NCBI GenBank assembly: GCA_017450545.1
Contig: JAFSTL010000011.1
Location: 1-24,101 of the forward strand
Direction: 5' to 3'
Source: Alphaproteobacteria bacterium
GTDB lineage: Bacteria; Pseudomonadota; Alphaproteobacteria; RUG11792
Length of the DNA stretch: 24,101 nt
In this document: positions 6,853-13,605 of the stretch, piece by piece
How positions within the stretch are numbered: position 1 is the first letter of the stretch
How the letters are laid out: each line of letters starts with the position of its first letter
The notes under the pieces: generated by a model
The model's input: only the letters and a program-made list of their open reading frames with translations
Told to the model about the DNA's origin: nothing
The model's database searches: none
Program-made: the position numbers and the translations under genes

Positions 6853-7899
6853 TTAAGTTGCCTCAGCAATAAGCGCCTTGACATACTCGATGACTTCATG
6901 CTCGTCAAGTGTTGAGACCTCCTGACCGTTGAGAAATATCTTAGCAATGCCTTTTTTGAAACCATAAATACCTATGTCGGAGTGTTTTGCCTCGCCAACA
7001 CCATTGACACAACATCCTAGAACGGAAATTCTCAACTCTTTTCGCATATGAGAACAGTATTCATTTAGCGTTTTGGAAATACCTATAACATCGATTAGCG
7101 TTCTTGAACAAGTCGGGCATGAAACTATATCGACACTATTTTTCAATAATTTCAAAGATTTGAGTATTTGTTGCGCAATCAAAATTTCGTCTGATATGTC
7201 AGACGACAACGAAACGCGTATCGTGTCCCCTATGCCATCAGCTAAAAGTGAACCAATTCCTATCGCTGATTTTATTGCGCCAGGCAGAAATGTGCCTGCC
7301 TCTGTTATTCCAAGGTGCAATGGATAATCAATTAACCGACTAAGTTTGCGATATGCATCAATAGCAGTCTTAACATCTGACGACTTCACACTTACTTTGA
7401 AATTATGAAAACTCAGTTCCTCTAGTTTGCGACAATGCAATACTGCGCTTTCAACAATCGCGTCAGTCGATGGTTCGCCATATCGCTCCAGTATGTCTTG
7501 CTCAAGTGAACCAGAATTTATGCCAATCCGAATTGCCGTATTATTCAACTGAGACGCTTTAACAATTTCTTTTATGCCACTGCTCGGCGTATTTCCCGGA
7601 TTTATACGGACGCATGCTGCGCCAGCGTCTATCGCCTCAATCGCTCGCTTATAGTTGAAATGTATGTCTGCTATGACTGGAATTCGCGAATGTTTCACGA
7701 TTTTCCTCAGCGCAGTCGTAGATTCAGGCGTCGGGCAGGAAACTCGCACCAAATCACATCCCAACTCAGTGACATGCTCTATTTGCCTCAGCGTCGCCTG
7801 CACATCTTCAGTGTTGCTATTAGTCATAGTCTGAACTGAAATTGGCGCTCCACCACCAATCTTTATATCACCAACTAATATCTGCTTTTTCGAGGACAT
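6853..7899 (-). CDS. ispG: 4-hydroxy-3-methylbut-2-enyl diphosphate synthase
   Basis: A cytosolic [4Fe-4S] enzyme of the MEP isoprenoid pathway that converts methylerythritol cyclodiphosphate to HMBPP. The 348 residues fit the compact bacterial form (about 350-370): a TIM barrel followed by the iron-sulfur domain. Seen in order: Gly-Gly-Gly-Ala-Pro-Ile-Ser-Val-Gln-Thr-Met-Thr-Asn near the N-terminus; Ile-Ala-Asp-Ile-His-Phe; Val-Arg-Ile-Asn-Pro-Gly-Asn; then cluster ligands in Ser-Cys-Pro-Thr-Cys-Ser-Arg and Leu-Gly-Cys-Cys-Val-Asn-Gly-Val-Gly-Glu. The last motif normally reads Val-Asn-Gly-Pro-Gly-Glu; Pro is replaced by Val here while the Glu ligand is kept. The ATG at 7899 sits 31 bases after a consensus -10 and has no clear Shine-Dalgarno. 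The gene is monocistronic. Confidence 0.96.
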   Translation of the reverse strand: MSSKKQILVGDIKIGGGAPISVQTMTNSNTEDVQATLRQIEHVTELGCDLVRVSCPTPESTTALRKIVKHSRIPVIADIHFNYKRAIEAIDAGAACVRINPGNTPSSGIKEIVKASQLNNTAIRIGINSGSLEQDILERYGEPSTDAIVESAVLHCRKLEELSFHNFKVSVKSSDVKTAIDAYRKLSRLIDYPLHLGITEAGTFLPGAIKSAIGIGSLLADGIGDTIRVSLSSDISDEILIAQQILKSLKLLKNSVDIVSCPTCSRTLIDVIGISKTLNEYCSHMRKELRISVLGCCVNGVGEAKHSDIGIYGFKKGIAKIFLNGQEVSTLDEHEVIEYVKALIAEAT

Positions 7900-7930
7900 G
7901 TGTAAAAATATATTGCATTTTCATGCTTAT

Positions 7931-7959
7931 ATTATACCAAGCAACGTACACCGAGTTAA
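7931..7959 (-). promoter_or_regulatory. ispG promoter
   Basis: On the minus strand TTAACT (7954-7959), a 17-base spacer and a perfect TATAAT (7931-7936), with initiation expected near 7924 and a leader of about 25 bases before the ATG. Confidence 0.65.
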
Positions 7960-8073
7960 TTTTCCATGCTTTTGCGCAATTGCGACAAACCTAGCAGAAT
8001 TTCAAACATCTGGAAAATGTATGAAGAAAAAATAACGTATCCATGATGTACTCGGACGACGGCAGACGATATT

Positions 8074-8274
8074 TTGTTTACGAATAGTTTTTACTCGACT
8101 GTGGTATATGATACAAAACATAAAGGTGATACGCCCAAAATTATGTGCATTACATACAACATTAGAGATTTAATGAAAATGCTGGATGGCATGGATGACA
8201 TGACAAAAGCACTCCTAAGATTGTACAGGGACGACTTGGAACTCAGTGATTTTGATTTGGAGGATGAGGAATAG
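8074..8274 (+). CDS. Possible small acidic protein, unknown
   Basis: Up to 66 residues from a TTG at 8074; internal ATG codons (Met-Cys-Ile-Thr-Tyr-Asn, then Met-Lys-Met-Leu-Asp) are alternatives. The C-terminal half is methionine- and aspartate-rich and ends in an acidic tail (Asp-Leu-Glu-Asp-Glu-Glu). No ribosome-binding site fits the TTG well. The preceding frame has ATG-ATG at 8043-8048 and reads Tyr-Ser-Asp-Asp-Gly-Arg-Arg-Tyr-Phe-Val-Tyr-Glu before a stop at 8085-8087, so the gene could also be a frameshifted remnant. It lies alone between ispG and pgk, both on the other strand. The family is not recognised. Confidence 0.3.
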   Translation: MFTNSFYSTVVYDTKHKGDTPKIMCITYNIRDLMKMLDGMDDMTKALLRLYRDDLELSDFDLEDEE

Positions 8275-8345
8275 CGTAACCACCTATGTTGCAGATAATA
8301 TTCACCAAACCCCGTCCAAGCAGAATGCCTAGCAACGGCGAGATT

Positions 8346-9512
8346 TTATTGCAGCGCCATAACTCCTGGAAGATCGTATCCTGCGATGTACTCCAAAAAT
8401 GCGCCACCGGCTGTTGAGACAAATGTCATATCGGATTTGTATTCACCGAGCGACGCTATGGTCTCCCCACCGCCGGTGATTGATACCAGTCCGGCGTTCT
8501 GTGTGCACTCAGCGACGTGTTTTGATACAATCTCGCTGGAATATTGAAAATTAGCACATTCGAATAATCCAAGTGTGCCGTTCCAAAGCAAAGTGCGTGA
8601 TTTGTCAATTACATCTGTGATACGTGCCGTCGATTTTCCCCCTATATCGAAACATCCGCAATCGTCAGGAATGTCGGCTAAATCGCACTGTACTCCATCT
8701 GTCTCAACGTTCGGAGATACCACAAAGTCAGTCGGCAATATAAGTTCAGCCTCTGCATTCGCCATAATCTCACGTGCTGTCTCAAATTGTTCTGGCTCAA
8801 TCAACGACTTCTTCATATCGTGTCCTTGCGCTGCTAAAAACGTATTTGCCATAGCCCCAGCAATAACCAAATAATCCGCCTCTAAAGACAACTTCTTTAG
8901 CACATCAATTTTTGTCGAAACTTTTGCTCCGCCAATAATTGCAGTATAAGGGCGCTCAATATTCTCTGTAGCTTTCGTTATCCCTTCGATTTCTCGCATC
9001 ATCGACAACCCAGCGAACGACGGCAGGTGTTTAGTTATCGCGCAAACAGAAGCATGCGCACGGTGAGACACCGAAAACGCATCATTTATATAAACATCGC
9101 CAAATTGCGCCAGGCGTTGCGCCAGAGCGTCATCATTTTTCGTCTCACCTTCGTAAAATCGCAGGTTTTCCAGCAAAGTTATCGCTGCAGTAATCTCACT
9201 AGGCTCGATGTCGAATATTGACCGCTTCTCGAAAGCCACATCCCGCCCAAGCACTTTTGATACACTCGGCACGATTTGCTTTAACGAAAATTTTGGATTG
9301 TCAACATCCTCCGGCTTCGGGCGCTTGTAGTGCGAAATAAGAATAACCTGAAGCCCCATGCTCGCGACAGAAAGTATCGTGTCTTTGACGGCATACACTC
9401 GCGATAAATCCTCTATGTCAGACGGCAAATTCAGGTCACACCTGATAATGCACCGCTTGTTCCCGCGCTCATTAACAAACTGTTTAAAATTTTCAAAATT
9501 TTTTATATTCAT
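8346..9512 (-). CDS. pgk: Phosphoglycerate kinase, divergent
   Basis: A cytosolic glycolytic enzyme that transfers phosphate between 1,3-bisphosphoglycerate and ADP. The 388 residues match the family. Landmarks: Arg-Cys-Asp-Leu-Asn-Leu-Pro (normally Arg-Val-Asp-Leu/Phe-Asn-Val-Pro) near residue 24; Ser-His-Tyr-Lys-Arg-Pro; Leu-Glu-Asn-Leu-Arg-Phe; Asn-Asp-Ala-Phe-Ser-Val-Ser-His-Arg; Gly-Gly-Ala-Lys-Val-Ser-Thr-Lys; and near the C-terminus Asn-Gly-Thr-Leu-Gly-Leu-Phe-Glu and Gly-Gly-Gly-Glu-Thr. Two nucleotide-site motifs deviate: Gly-Pro-x-Gly reads Gly-Thr-Leu-Gly, and Gly-Gly-Gly-Asp-Thr has Glu for Asp. Substrate-binding Arg and His residues appear intact. The ATG has a GAGGA ribosome-binding site and overlaps the pepP stop as ATGA. 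It is the last gene of kdsA-pepP-pgk. Confidence 0.94.
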   Translation of the reverse strand: MNIKNFENFKQFVNERGNKRCIIRCDLNLPSDIEDLSRVYAVKDTILSVASMGLQVILISHYKRPKPEDVDNPKFSLKQIVPSVSKVLGRDVAFEKRSIFDIEPSEITAAITLLENLRFYEGETKNDDALAQRLAQFGDVYINDAFSVSHRAHASVCAITKHLPSFAGLSMMREIEGITKATENIERPYTAIIGGAKVSTKIDVLKKLSLEADYLVIAGAMANTFLAAQGHDMKKSLIEPEQFETAREIMANAEAELILPTDFVVSPNVETDGVQCDLADIPDDCGCFDIGGKSTARITDVIDKSRTLLWNGTLGLFECANFQYSSEIVSKHVAECTQNAGLVSITGGGETIASLGEYKSDMTFVSTAGGAFLEYIAGYDLPGVMALQ

Positions 9513-11203
9513 ATTTTCCTCGTATTTTCTTTAAGCCAATTCAACGTAACATCATCTTCGCTCAAACAATTGGCGAATTTGTCGAAGATTTTTTGGTGAT
9601 ATTCGTTCAGCCAATCGCGTTCAACATTGCTGAGCATATCGCTGTCAATTAACTTTTGACTAAACGGTATAAAATTCAGCGTTTCAAACTCGATAAATCC
9701 AGGCGCTGCTGCTAGCTTTGTCAGGAGCATGTTTTCCAGTCGAATTCCGAAATCTTCGCTATAAATTCCAGGTTCGACAGTAACAACCATATTTCCAGTT
9801 ATCTCTTCGTTCGAATTAAACGATATTCGCGGGTGTTCATGAACATTCGCAAAGCTCCCGACGCCGTGCCCTGTCCCGAAGTGGTAATCATACCCCTCGT
9901 TCCAAACGAAAAACCGCGCAATTGCATCGATTGAATAAGCCTTTGATTTATCTGGAAACCTCGCTGATGAAAATAGTATAACAGATTTCAGGATGGATGT
10001 GTAAATCTTTTTTGTCCCATAGGCTGGAACGCCACGGTATATAGTTCGCGTCATGTCTGTTGTTGCCGTTTTAAAATGAGCTCCCGCGTCAAACAAAAAT
10101 AAACCATCACTATCAATTTTTTTATTACCATGCGTCATAGGATTGTAATGCACAATCGAGGTGTTTTGGTCAAATGCGGAAATCGAATTGAAACTTAAAG
10201 AAACAAAATCATCATATTTTTTAAGTTCATTTTCGAAAAATTCAGCTATTTCAACTTCACTTGTATTTGTAACATTTTCTACAAATGCCAGGGTTTTTAT
10301 AAATGCCAGCGACGCTTTTTCACAAGCGATTTTCATATTCTTTATTTCTACTTCACTTTTTATTGCTTCGAACATTCCATAATTTATTTGGGCTTGCTTG
10401 ATGGAAAATCCATTGCGTTGCAACACTTCAGGAAAATATAAACTTGTTCGCGAATAATCCAAAACAAATTCAGATTTTGGCAATCCTTTAGTGACATTTT
10501 CAAATTGTTCGATATTAAAAAACTCGAACTCATTACATTTGTTCTCTAGCATTAAATCACTGAATAGCATAGGTTTGCCATAATGTGGTATTACGGCAAC
10601 ACAATTTGGTAATACACATTTTTCAGCGTTTGGTGCACACCTAACACCAAATATCCAGCCAATTACGGCGCTATCAGTTAAAAGCGCAATTTCATCATTC
10701 GTTAACGTTTCTTGTATGCGCAATATCCTGCTTTTTCGGTCATTATCTATCAAATATATATTCTTCGAAGATTTTTTCGGCTCTGACAATAAAAACTTAT
10801 CCAGGATTTTCACTAAAAAACCGAATTTCTCCGAAGCATTTAAGAGCGATAAATACGATTTATAAGTTATTGAAAATGCGCCTATAGCTAGCATTTGACT
10901 CGGCTTTAATATCTCTTCTGTCAAGGCATTTGTATCAAATTCCGGATACATTTTTATTTCCCAAACGGCATTGTCCGTTTGCTCGCTAGCTTGCTTTGTA
11001 TACCTTCCATCGACTGATAAAATAGCTCTATTCTTCGAAATTATTGCTCGACCGTTGGAGCCGGTAAATCCTGAAATTGAAGCAATACCAGAGTATTCCG
11101 CATCAAAATTTCCGAAAAAATTATTCATTGAAACTAAGACGGCATCAGCGCCAACAGCATCTAATTTGTCTCTAAGTCTCTTTAAATTTTCGTTATAATT
11201 CAT
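9509..11203 (-). CDS. pepP: Xaa-Pro aminopeptidase (M24B)
   Basis: A dinuclear-metal aminopeptidase that removes residues in front of proline, probably cytosolic (no signal peptide). The 564 residues fit the long, three-domain alphaproteobacterial and eukaryotic type (about 600): two creatinase-like N-terminal domains (Ser-Gly-Phe-Thr-Gly-Ser near residue 45; Asp-Gly-Arg-Tyr), the pita-bread catalytic domain, and a C-terminal extension ending in an Asn-Trp-Leu-Lys-Glu helix. Metal and catalytic residues are recognisable: Asp in Phe-Asp-Ala-Gly-Ala, Asp in Thr-Thr-Asp-Met-Thr-Arg-Thr, His in Gly-Thr-Gly-His-Gly-Val-Gly, the His-Glu-His-Pro motif, Glu in Val-Glu-Pro-Gly-Ile-Tyr and Glu in Arg-Leu-Glu-Asn. 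A GGAGA ribosome-binding site precedes the ATG, which shares one base with the kdsA stop (TAATG). The symbol denotes the family; pepP-like naming is approximate. Confidence 0.93.
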   Translation of the reverse strand: MNYNENLKRLRDKLDAVGADAVLVSMNNFFGNFDAEYSGIASISGFTGSNGRAIISKNRAILSVDGRYTKQASEQTDNAVWEIKMYPEFDTNALTEEILKPSQMLAIGAFSITYKSYLSLLNASEKFGFLVKILDKFLLSEPKKSSKNIYLIDNDRKSRILRIQETLTNDEIALLTDSAVIGWIFGVRCAPNAEKCVLPNCVAVIPHYGKPMLFSDLMLENKCNEFEFFNIEQFENVTKGLPKSEFVLDYSRTSLYFPEVLQRNGFSIKQAQINYGMFEAIKSEVEIKNMKIACEKASLAFIKTLAFVENVTNTSEVEIAEFFENELKKYDDFVSLSFNSISAFDQNTSIVHYNPMTHGNKKIDSDGLFLFDAGAHFKTATTDMTRTIYRGVPAYGTKKIYTSILKSVILFSSARFPDKSKAYSIDAIARFFVWNEGYDYHFGTGHGVGSFANVHEHPRISFNSNEEITGNMVVTVEPGIYSEDFGIRLENMLLTKLAAAPGFIEFETLNFIPFSQKLIDSDMLSNVERDWLNEYHQKIFDKFANCLSEDDVTLNWLKENTRKI

Positions 11204-12036
11204 TAAATTCTCCGTATATACTGTTTCGATATTTTATCAAGTGCGACAAGCTCAGTCAAAATCTGTTCCAAATCCCGCAGATACACCATATTTGCCCCAT
11301 CACACGGTGCCGTCTCTGGATTATCGTGCACCTCCATAAAAATTCCCGCAACTCCAATCGCGATAGCTGCACGCGCCAAGAATGGTGCAAATTCACGCTC
11401 TCCGCCGGAGCATTCGCCATTCGCCGATGGCAACTGAACCGAATGCGTTGCATCAAATATCACTGGATATCCAGTCTTTGCCATTATCGGCAACCCACGC
11501 ATATCAACAACCAAATTGTTATATCCGAAACACGCCCCCCTTTCGCACAGCATTATATCTTCTGCACCAAAATGTTCGAGTTTTGCAACAACGTTTTTCA
11601 TATCGCTTGGCGAAATGAACTGTCCTTTCTTGACATTTATTGCTTTTCCAGTTTCTGCAACCGCCCTAAGCAAATCTGTTTGACGACACAAAAAAGCTGG
11701 TATTTGCAAGACATCGGCAACCTCAGCGGTCTTTTTGCATTGTTCTGGCAAGTGTACGTCGGTTAAAACAGGAACGCTGACTTGCTTTTTAACTTCAGAT
11801 AAAATGTCAAGTCCCTGGTCAATGCCAACACCGCGCTTTCCTGAGAAACTACTCCGATTAGCCTTATCAAACGATGACTTGAATATATAACTAATCTTCA
11901 ACTTATCACAAATATTTTTGATATTCTGAGCCATAAAAAGGCAATGCTCCAGCGACTCAATCGCACAAGGTCCCCCTATAAAAACAAACGGAGAAGCATT
12001 TGAAATTTTAATATTCTCGAGGCTAACAATATCCAT
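11203..12036 (-). CDS. kdsA: 3-deoxy-8-phosphooctulonate synthase (KDO-8-P synthase)
   Basis: Condenses phosphoenolpyruvate with arabinose-5-phosphate, the first committed step to Kdo for the LPS inner core. From ATG 12036 it has 277 residues, the usual length. Landmarks: Gly-Gly-Pro-Cys-Ala-Ile-Glu-Ser near residue 20; Phe-Lys-Ser-Ser-Phe-Asp-Lys-Ala-Asn-Arg; Pro-Ala-Phe-Leu-Cys-Arg-Gln-Thr-Asp; Asn-Val-Lys-Lys-Gly-Gln-Phe; Phe-Asp-Ala-Thr-His-Ser-Val-Gln; and Cys-Asp-Gly-Ala. The Cys in Gly-Pro-Cys is the residue found in metal-dependent KdsA, where E. coli has Asn. The frame extends upstream to a TTG at 12099, but that codon lies in the predicted -35 box, so the internal ATG is preferred. 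It is the first gene of kdsA-pepP-pgk. Confidence 0.95.
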   Translation of the reverse strand: MDIVSLENIKISNASPFVFIGGPCAIESLEHCLFMAQNIKNICDKLKISYIFKSSFDKANRSSFSGKRGVGIDQGLDILSEVKKQVSVPVLTDVHLPEQCKKTAEVADVLQIPAFLCRQTDLLRAVAETGKAINVKKGQFISPSDMKNVVAKLEHFGAEDIMLCERGACFGYNNLVVDMRGLPIMAKTGYPVIFDATHSVQLPSANGECSGGEREFAPFLARAAIAIGVAGIFMEVHDNPETAPCDGANMVYLRDLEQILTELVALDKISKQYIRRI

Positions 12037-12069
12037 ACAAACTTTTGGCACTATTTGCAACCATCTCGC

Positions 12070-12099
12070 AGTATACCTCACAACACGCCATCTTTTCAA
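12070..12099 (-). promoter_or_regulatory. Promoter of the kdsA-pepP-pgk operon
   Basis: On the minus strand TTGAAA (12094-12099), an 18-base spacer and TATACT (12070-12075); each hexamer matches consensus at 5 of 6 positions. The transcript would start near 12063, 27 bases before the kdsA ATG. Confidence 0.6.
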
Positions 12100-12166
12100 A
12101 AGGAAATCGAAAAACGCAGGCTTGCTAGCTTTGTCTCAAAAATTGTTTCAAAAATCCAAAAAAAAA

Positions 12167-12231
12167 TTTGCTAAAAATTTTGGGGATTTTTTGGGATATC
12201 TGGCAACAATGTGCAACAAAGTTTGCTAAAA
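12167..12231 (+). repeat. Spaced direct repeat TTTGCTAAAA upstream of ctrA
   Basis: The 10-mer occurs at 12167-12176 and 12222-12231, 55 bases apart. The second copy includes the candidate ctrA -10 (TG-C-TAAAAT). The surroundings are A/T-rich, so partial chance similarity is possible. Confidence 0.5.
12203..12219 (+). repeat. Tandem GCAACAA heptamers one helical turn apart
   Basis: GCAACAA occurs at 12203-12209 and 12213-12219, exactly 10 bases apart and 8 bases before the candidate -10 hexamer of ctrA. Same-face tandem heptamers in the -20 to -35 zone are typical of regulator sites. Which regulator, if any, binds is unknown. Confidence 0.45.
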
Positions 12232-12232
12232 T
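12224..12232 (+). promoter_or_regulatory. Candidate extended -10 of ctrA
   Basis: TG-C-TAAAAT at 12224-12232, with no good -35. Initiation would be near 12239, giving a leader of about 29 bases before ctrA. Confidence 0.4.
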
Positions 12233-12244
12233 CTTAGGTAGGGG

Positions 12245-12271
12245 ATGATGGCTGTTAGAGTTCGATTATGA
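12245..12271 (+). CDS. Possible 8-codon leader peptide overlapping the ctrA start
   Basis: ATG-ATG at 12245-12250 opens a frame coding Met-Met-Ala-Val-Arg-Val-Arg-Leu. Its TGA (12269-12271) overlaps the ctrA ATG as ATGA. GGGG directly precedes the first ATG and AGG lies 6 bases upstream, whereas ctrA itself has no good Shine-Dalgarno. The layout suggests translational coupling, but a frame this short may be chance. Confidence 0.3.
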   Translation: MMAVRVRL

Positions 12272-12987
12272 GAATACTGGTTGTCGAAGATGAAGGCAGC
12301 ATAGCACAAAGGATTGAAACGGCGTGTGCCGATGAAGGATATTCTTGTGATATTGCGTCGACCGGTTCTGAGGCGTTGGGTATGCTGAAATTTTATGATT
12401 ACGATACGCTAGTGCTGGATTTGATGCTCCCAGATATTGATGGATTTGAAATTTTGTCCCGTATCAGGGCGATTAGAAATAGCACGCCTGTCGTGATTTT
12501 GTCGGGATTAAACGCCATCGACGACAAGGTAAAATGCCTTTCCATCGGCGCGGATGACTATTTGACGAAACCGTTTAGCAAAGTTGAATTGCTTGCTAGG
12601 ATAAACGCAGTCATACGTCGCTCTTCAGGTCATTTTTCCCAAGTCATAAAAGTTGGCCCGATCAGCATAGATACCAAGCGCCGAAGCGTCACAATATATG
12701 GCGTCGAGATGCAATTGACATCAAAAGAATACGCTATATTGGAATTGTTGGCTCTAAAAAAAGGAACAGTATTGCCAAAAGAAGTATTTCTAAATCACAT
12801 TTATGGCGGAATGGATGAACCTGAAGTAAAAATTGTGGACGTTTTTATTTGCAAATTGCGAAAAAAAATAGCGGATTTAACCGGAGGATTAAATTTCATA
12901 GAAACTGTTTGGGGGCGCGGATATATGCTCAAAGACAGCGAGGATGATAGCGATTCGCAGGTGACTGAAACGCTTAAGGCCGGATAA
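12268..12987 (+). CDS. ctrA: Cell-cycle response regulator CtrA
   Basis: An OmpR-family transcription factor that in alphaproteobacteria controls cell-cycle, envelope and division genes and is phosphorylated through the CckA-ChpT relay. The 239 residues comprise a receiver domain (1-120) with the Glu7-Asp8 acidic pair, phospho-acceptor Asp51, the conserved Ser in Val-Ile-Leu-Ser-Gly and Lys in Leu-Thr-Lys-Pro-Phe, then a winged-helix domain (about 125-232). The recognition region Phe-Leu-Asn-His-Ile-Tyr-Gly-Gly-Met-Asp-Glu-Pro-Glu followed by Asp-Val-Phe-Ile-Cys-Lys-Leu-Arg-Lys-Lys is nearly identical to Caulobacter CtrA, which separates it from PhoB/OmpR. The C-terminal tail is short and acidic. 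It is divergent from kdsA. I see no TTAA-N7-TTAA CtrA box upstream, but tandem GCAACAA repeats are present. Confidence 0.95.
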   Translation: MRILVVEDEGSIAQRIETACADEGYSCDIASTGSEALGMLKFYDYDTLVLDLMLPDIDGFEILSRIRAIRNSTPVVILSGLNAIDDKVKCLSIGADDYLTKPFSKVELLARINAVIRRSSGHFSQVIKVGPISIDTKRRSVTIYGVEMQLTSKEYAILELLALKKGTVLPKEVFLNHIYGGMDEPEVKIVDVFICKLRKKIADLTGGLNFIETVWGRGYMLKDSEDDSDSQVTETLKAG

Positions 12988-12988
12988 T

Positions 12989-13018
12989 TTGCAGCAAGCC
13001 GTGCGATTGTGATATAAT
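12989..13018 (+). promoter_or_regulatory. Candidate promoter of the sleB-type hydrolase
   Basis: TTGCAG (12989-12994), an 18-base spacer and a perfect TATAAT (13013-13018), just after the ctrA stop. The leader would be about 85 bases and ends in an AAAGG ribosome-binding site 5 bases before the ATG. Confidence 0.5.
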
Positions 13019-13109
13019 GAAATTATCGGGAGGGTGTCATAAAGTCCCTTTTACTGATAAATAAATTTTGTTTTTAAATCATTAACATTTTTTAGAAAGA
13101 AAGGTTATC

Positions 13110-13511
13110 ATGAATAATGACATAAAAATAATGGCAAAAACAATATATGGCGAAGCGCGTGGAGAGTATAACCATTGCGGTCGTGCTGCGCTTGAGGCTA
13201 TCGGGCACGTTATTATGAACCGAAGTCGAGCAAGCAAAGAGCCAATATCGGCGGTTTGCCTAAAGCCGTTGCAATTTTCGTGCTGGAACGAAGGAGATCC
13301 AAATCGAAAAATTGTCGAAAATATTCCAAGCGCAGACCCGATATACCGCATTTGTGTAAGTATTGCCAACCAACTTGTGCGCAATGAATTGCCTGATATT
13401 ACAAATGGTGCAAATCATTATTACAGCACATCTTTATCTAAACCGCCGTACTGGGCACGCGGACAAACTTCGACGACGCAGATCGGAAGGCATTTATTTT
13501 TTAAGTTGTAA
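13110..13511 (+). CDS. SleB-type cell-wall hydrolase (Hydrolase_2 family)
   Basis: A putative peptidoglycan lytic enzyme. The 133 residues cover little more than the SleB catalytic domain: Ala-Lys-Thr-Ile-Tyr-Gly-Glu-Ala-Arg-Gly-Glu near residue 15 holds the presumed catalytic Glu, followed by Val-Ile-Met-Asn-Arg, Gln-Phe-Ser-Cys-Trp-Asn, and Ala-Asn-His-Tyr-Tyr before the C-terminus. No signal peptide or membrane anchor is seen. Such stand-alone cytosolic versions occur in alphaproteobacteria and in phage or gene-transfer-agent lysis modules, where export needs a holin or another route. The start is supported by AAAGG 5 bases upstream. It lies 122 bases downstream of ctrA with its own promoter candidate. 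Family assignment is firm; the substrate bond and physiological role are inferred. Confidence 0.88.
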   Translation: MNNDIKIMAKTIYGEARGEYNHCGRAALEAIGHVIMNRSRASKEPISAVCLKPLQFSCWNEGDPNRKIVENIPSADPIYRICVSIANQLVRNELPDITNGANHYYSTSLSKPPYWARGQTSTTQIGRHLFFKL

Positions 13512-13527
13512 AGATGGCGGTTTTGAC

Positions 13528-13544
13528 GCTGAGATAATCTCAGC
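13528..13544. promoter_or_regulatory. Perfect inverted repeat abutting the nusB promoter
   Basis: GCTGAGATAATCTCAGC: 7-bp arms with a 3-base centre, ending one base before the -35 hexamer of the nusB promoter candidate. No T tract follows on either strand, so an operator is more likely than a terminator. As RNA it could form a small hairpin downstream of the sleB-type gene. Confidence 0.5.
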
Positions 13545-13573
13545 TTGGAATATTTCTGCATTTGTGCTATAAG
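13545..13573 (+). promoter_or_regulatory. Candidate promoter of nusB-holC-tsaD
   Basis: TTGGAA (13545-13550), a 17-base spacer and TATAAG (13568-13573), giving initiation near 13580 and a leader of about 26 bases before nusB. Confidence 0.5.
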
Positions 13574-13605
13574 AGACAGTGTTGTGTACAGTCGACTTAT
13601 AAACA

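Larger units (their letters stand above)
7900..8345. other. 446-bp gap between ispG and pgk
   Basis: This holds the ispG promoter at its left end and the possible small acidic reading frame at 8074-8274. The remaining 8275-8345, downstream of pgk, shows no convincing intrinsic terminator: the best pairing is CCGT/ACGG around 8300-8335 without a T tract. No RNA gene is recognised. Confidence 0.5.

Noticed and set aside
11326..11766. 146-codon plus-strand frame opposite kdsA
   Set aside because: It lies wholly antisense to a strongly conserved gene and has unlikely composition (many His, Gln and Cys).
12037..12099. N-terminal extension of kdsA to TTG
   Set aside because: The extra 21 residues have no family counterpart and coincide with the promoter.
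13018..13065. Short leader frame Met-Lys-Leu-Ser-Gly-Gly between ctrA and the hydrolase gene
   Set aside because: Its ATG overlaps the predicted -10 box and has no ribosome-binding site.
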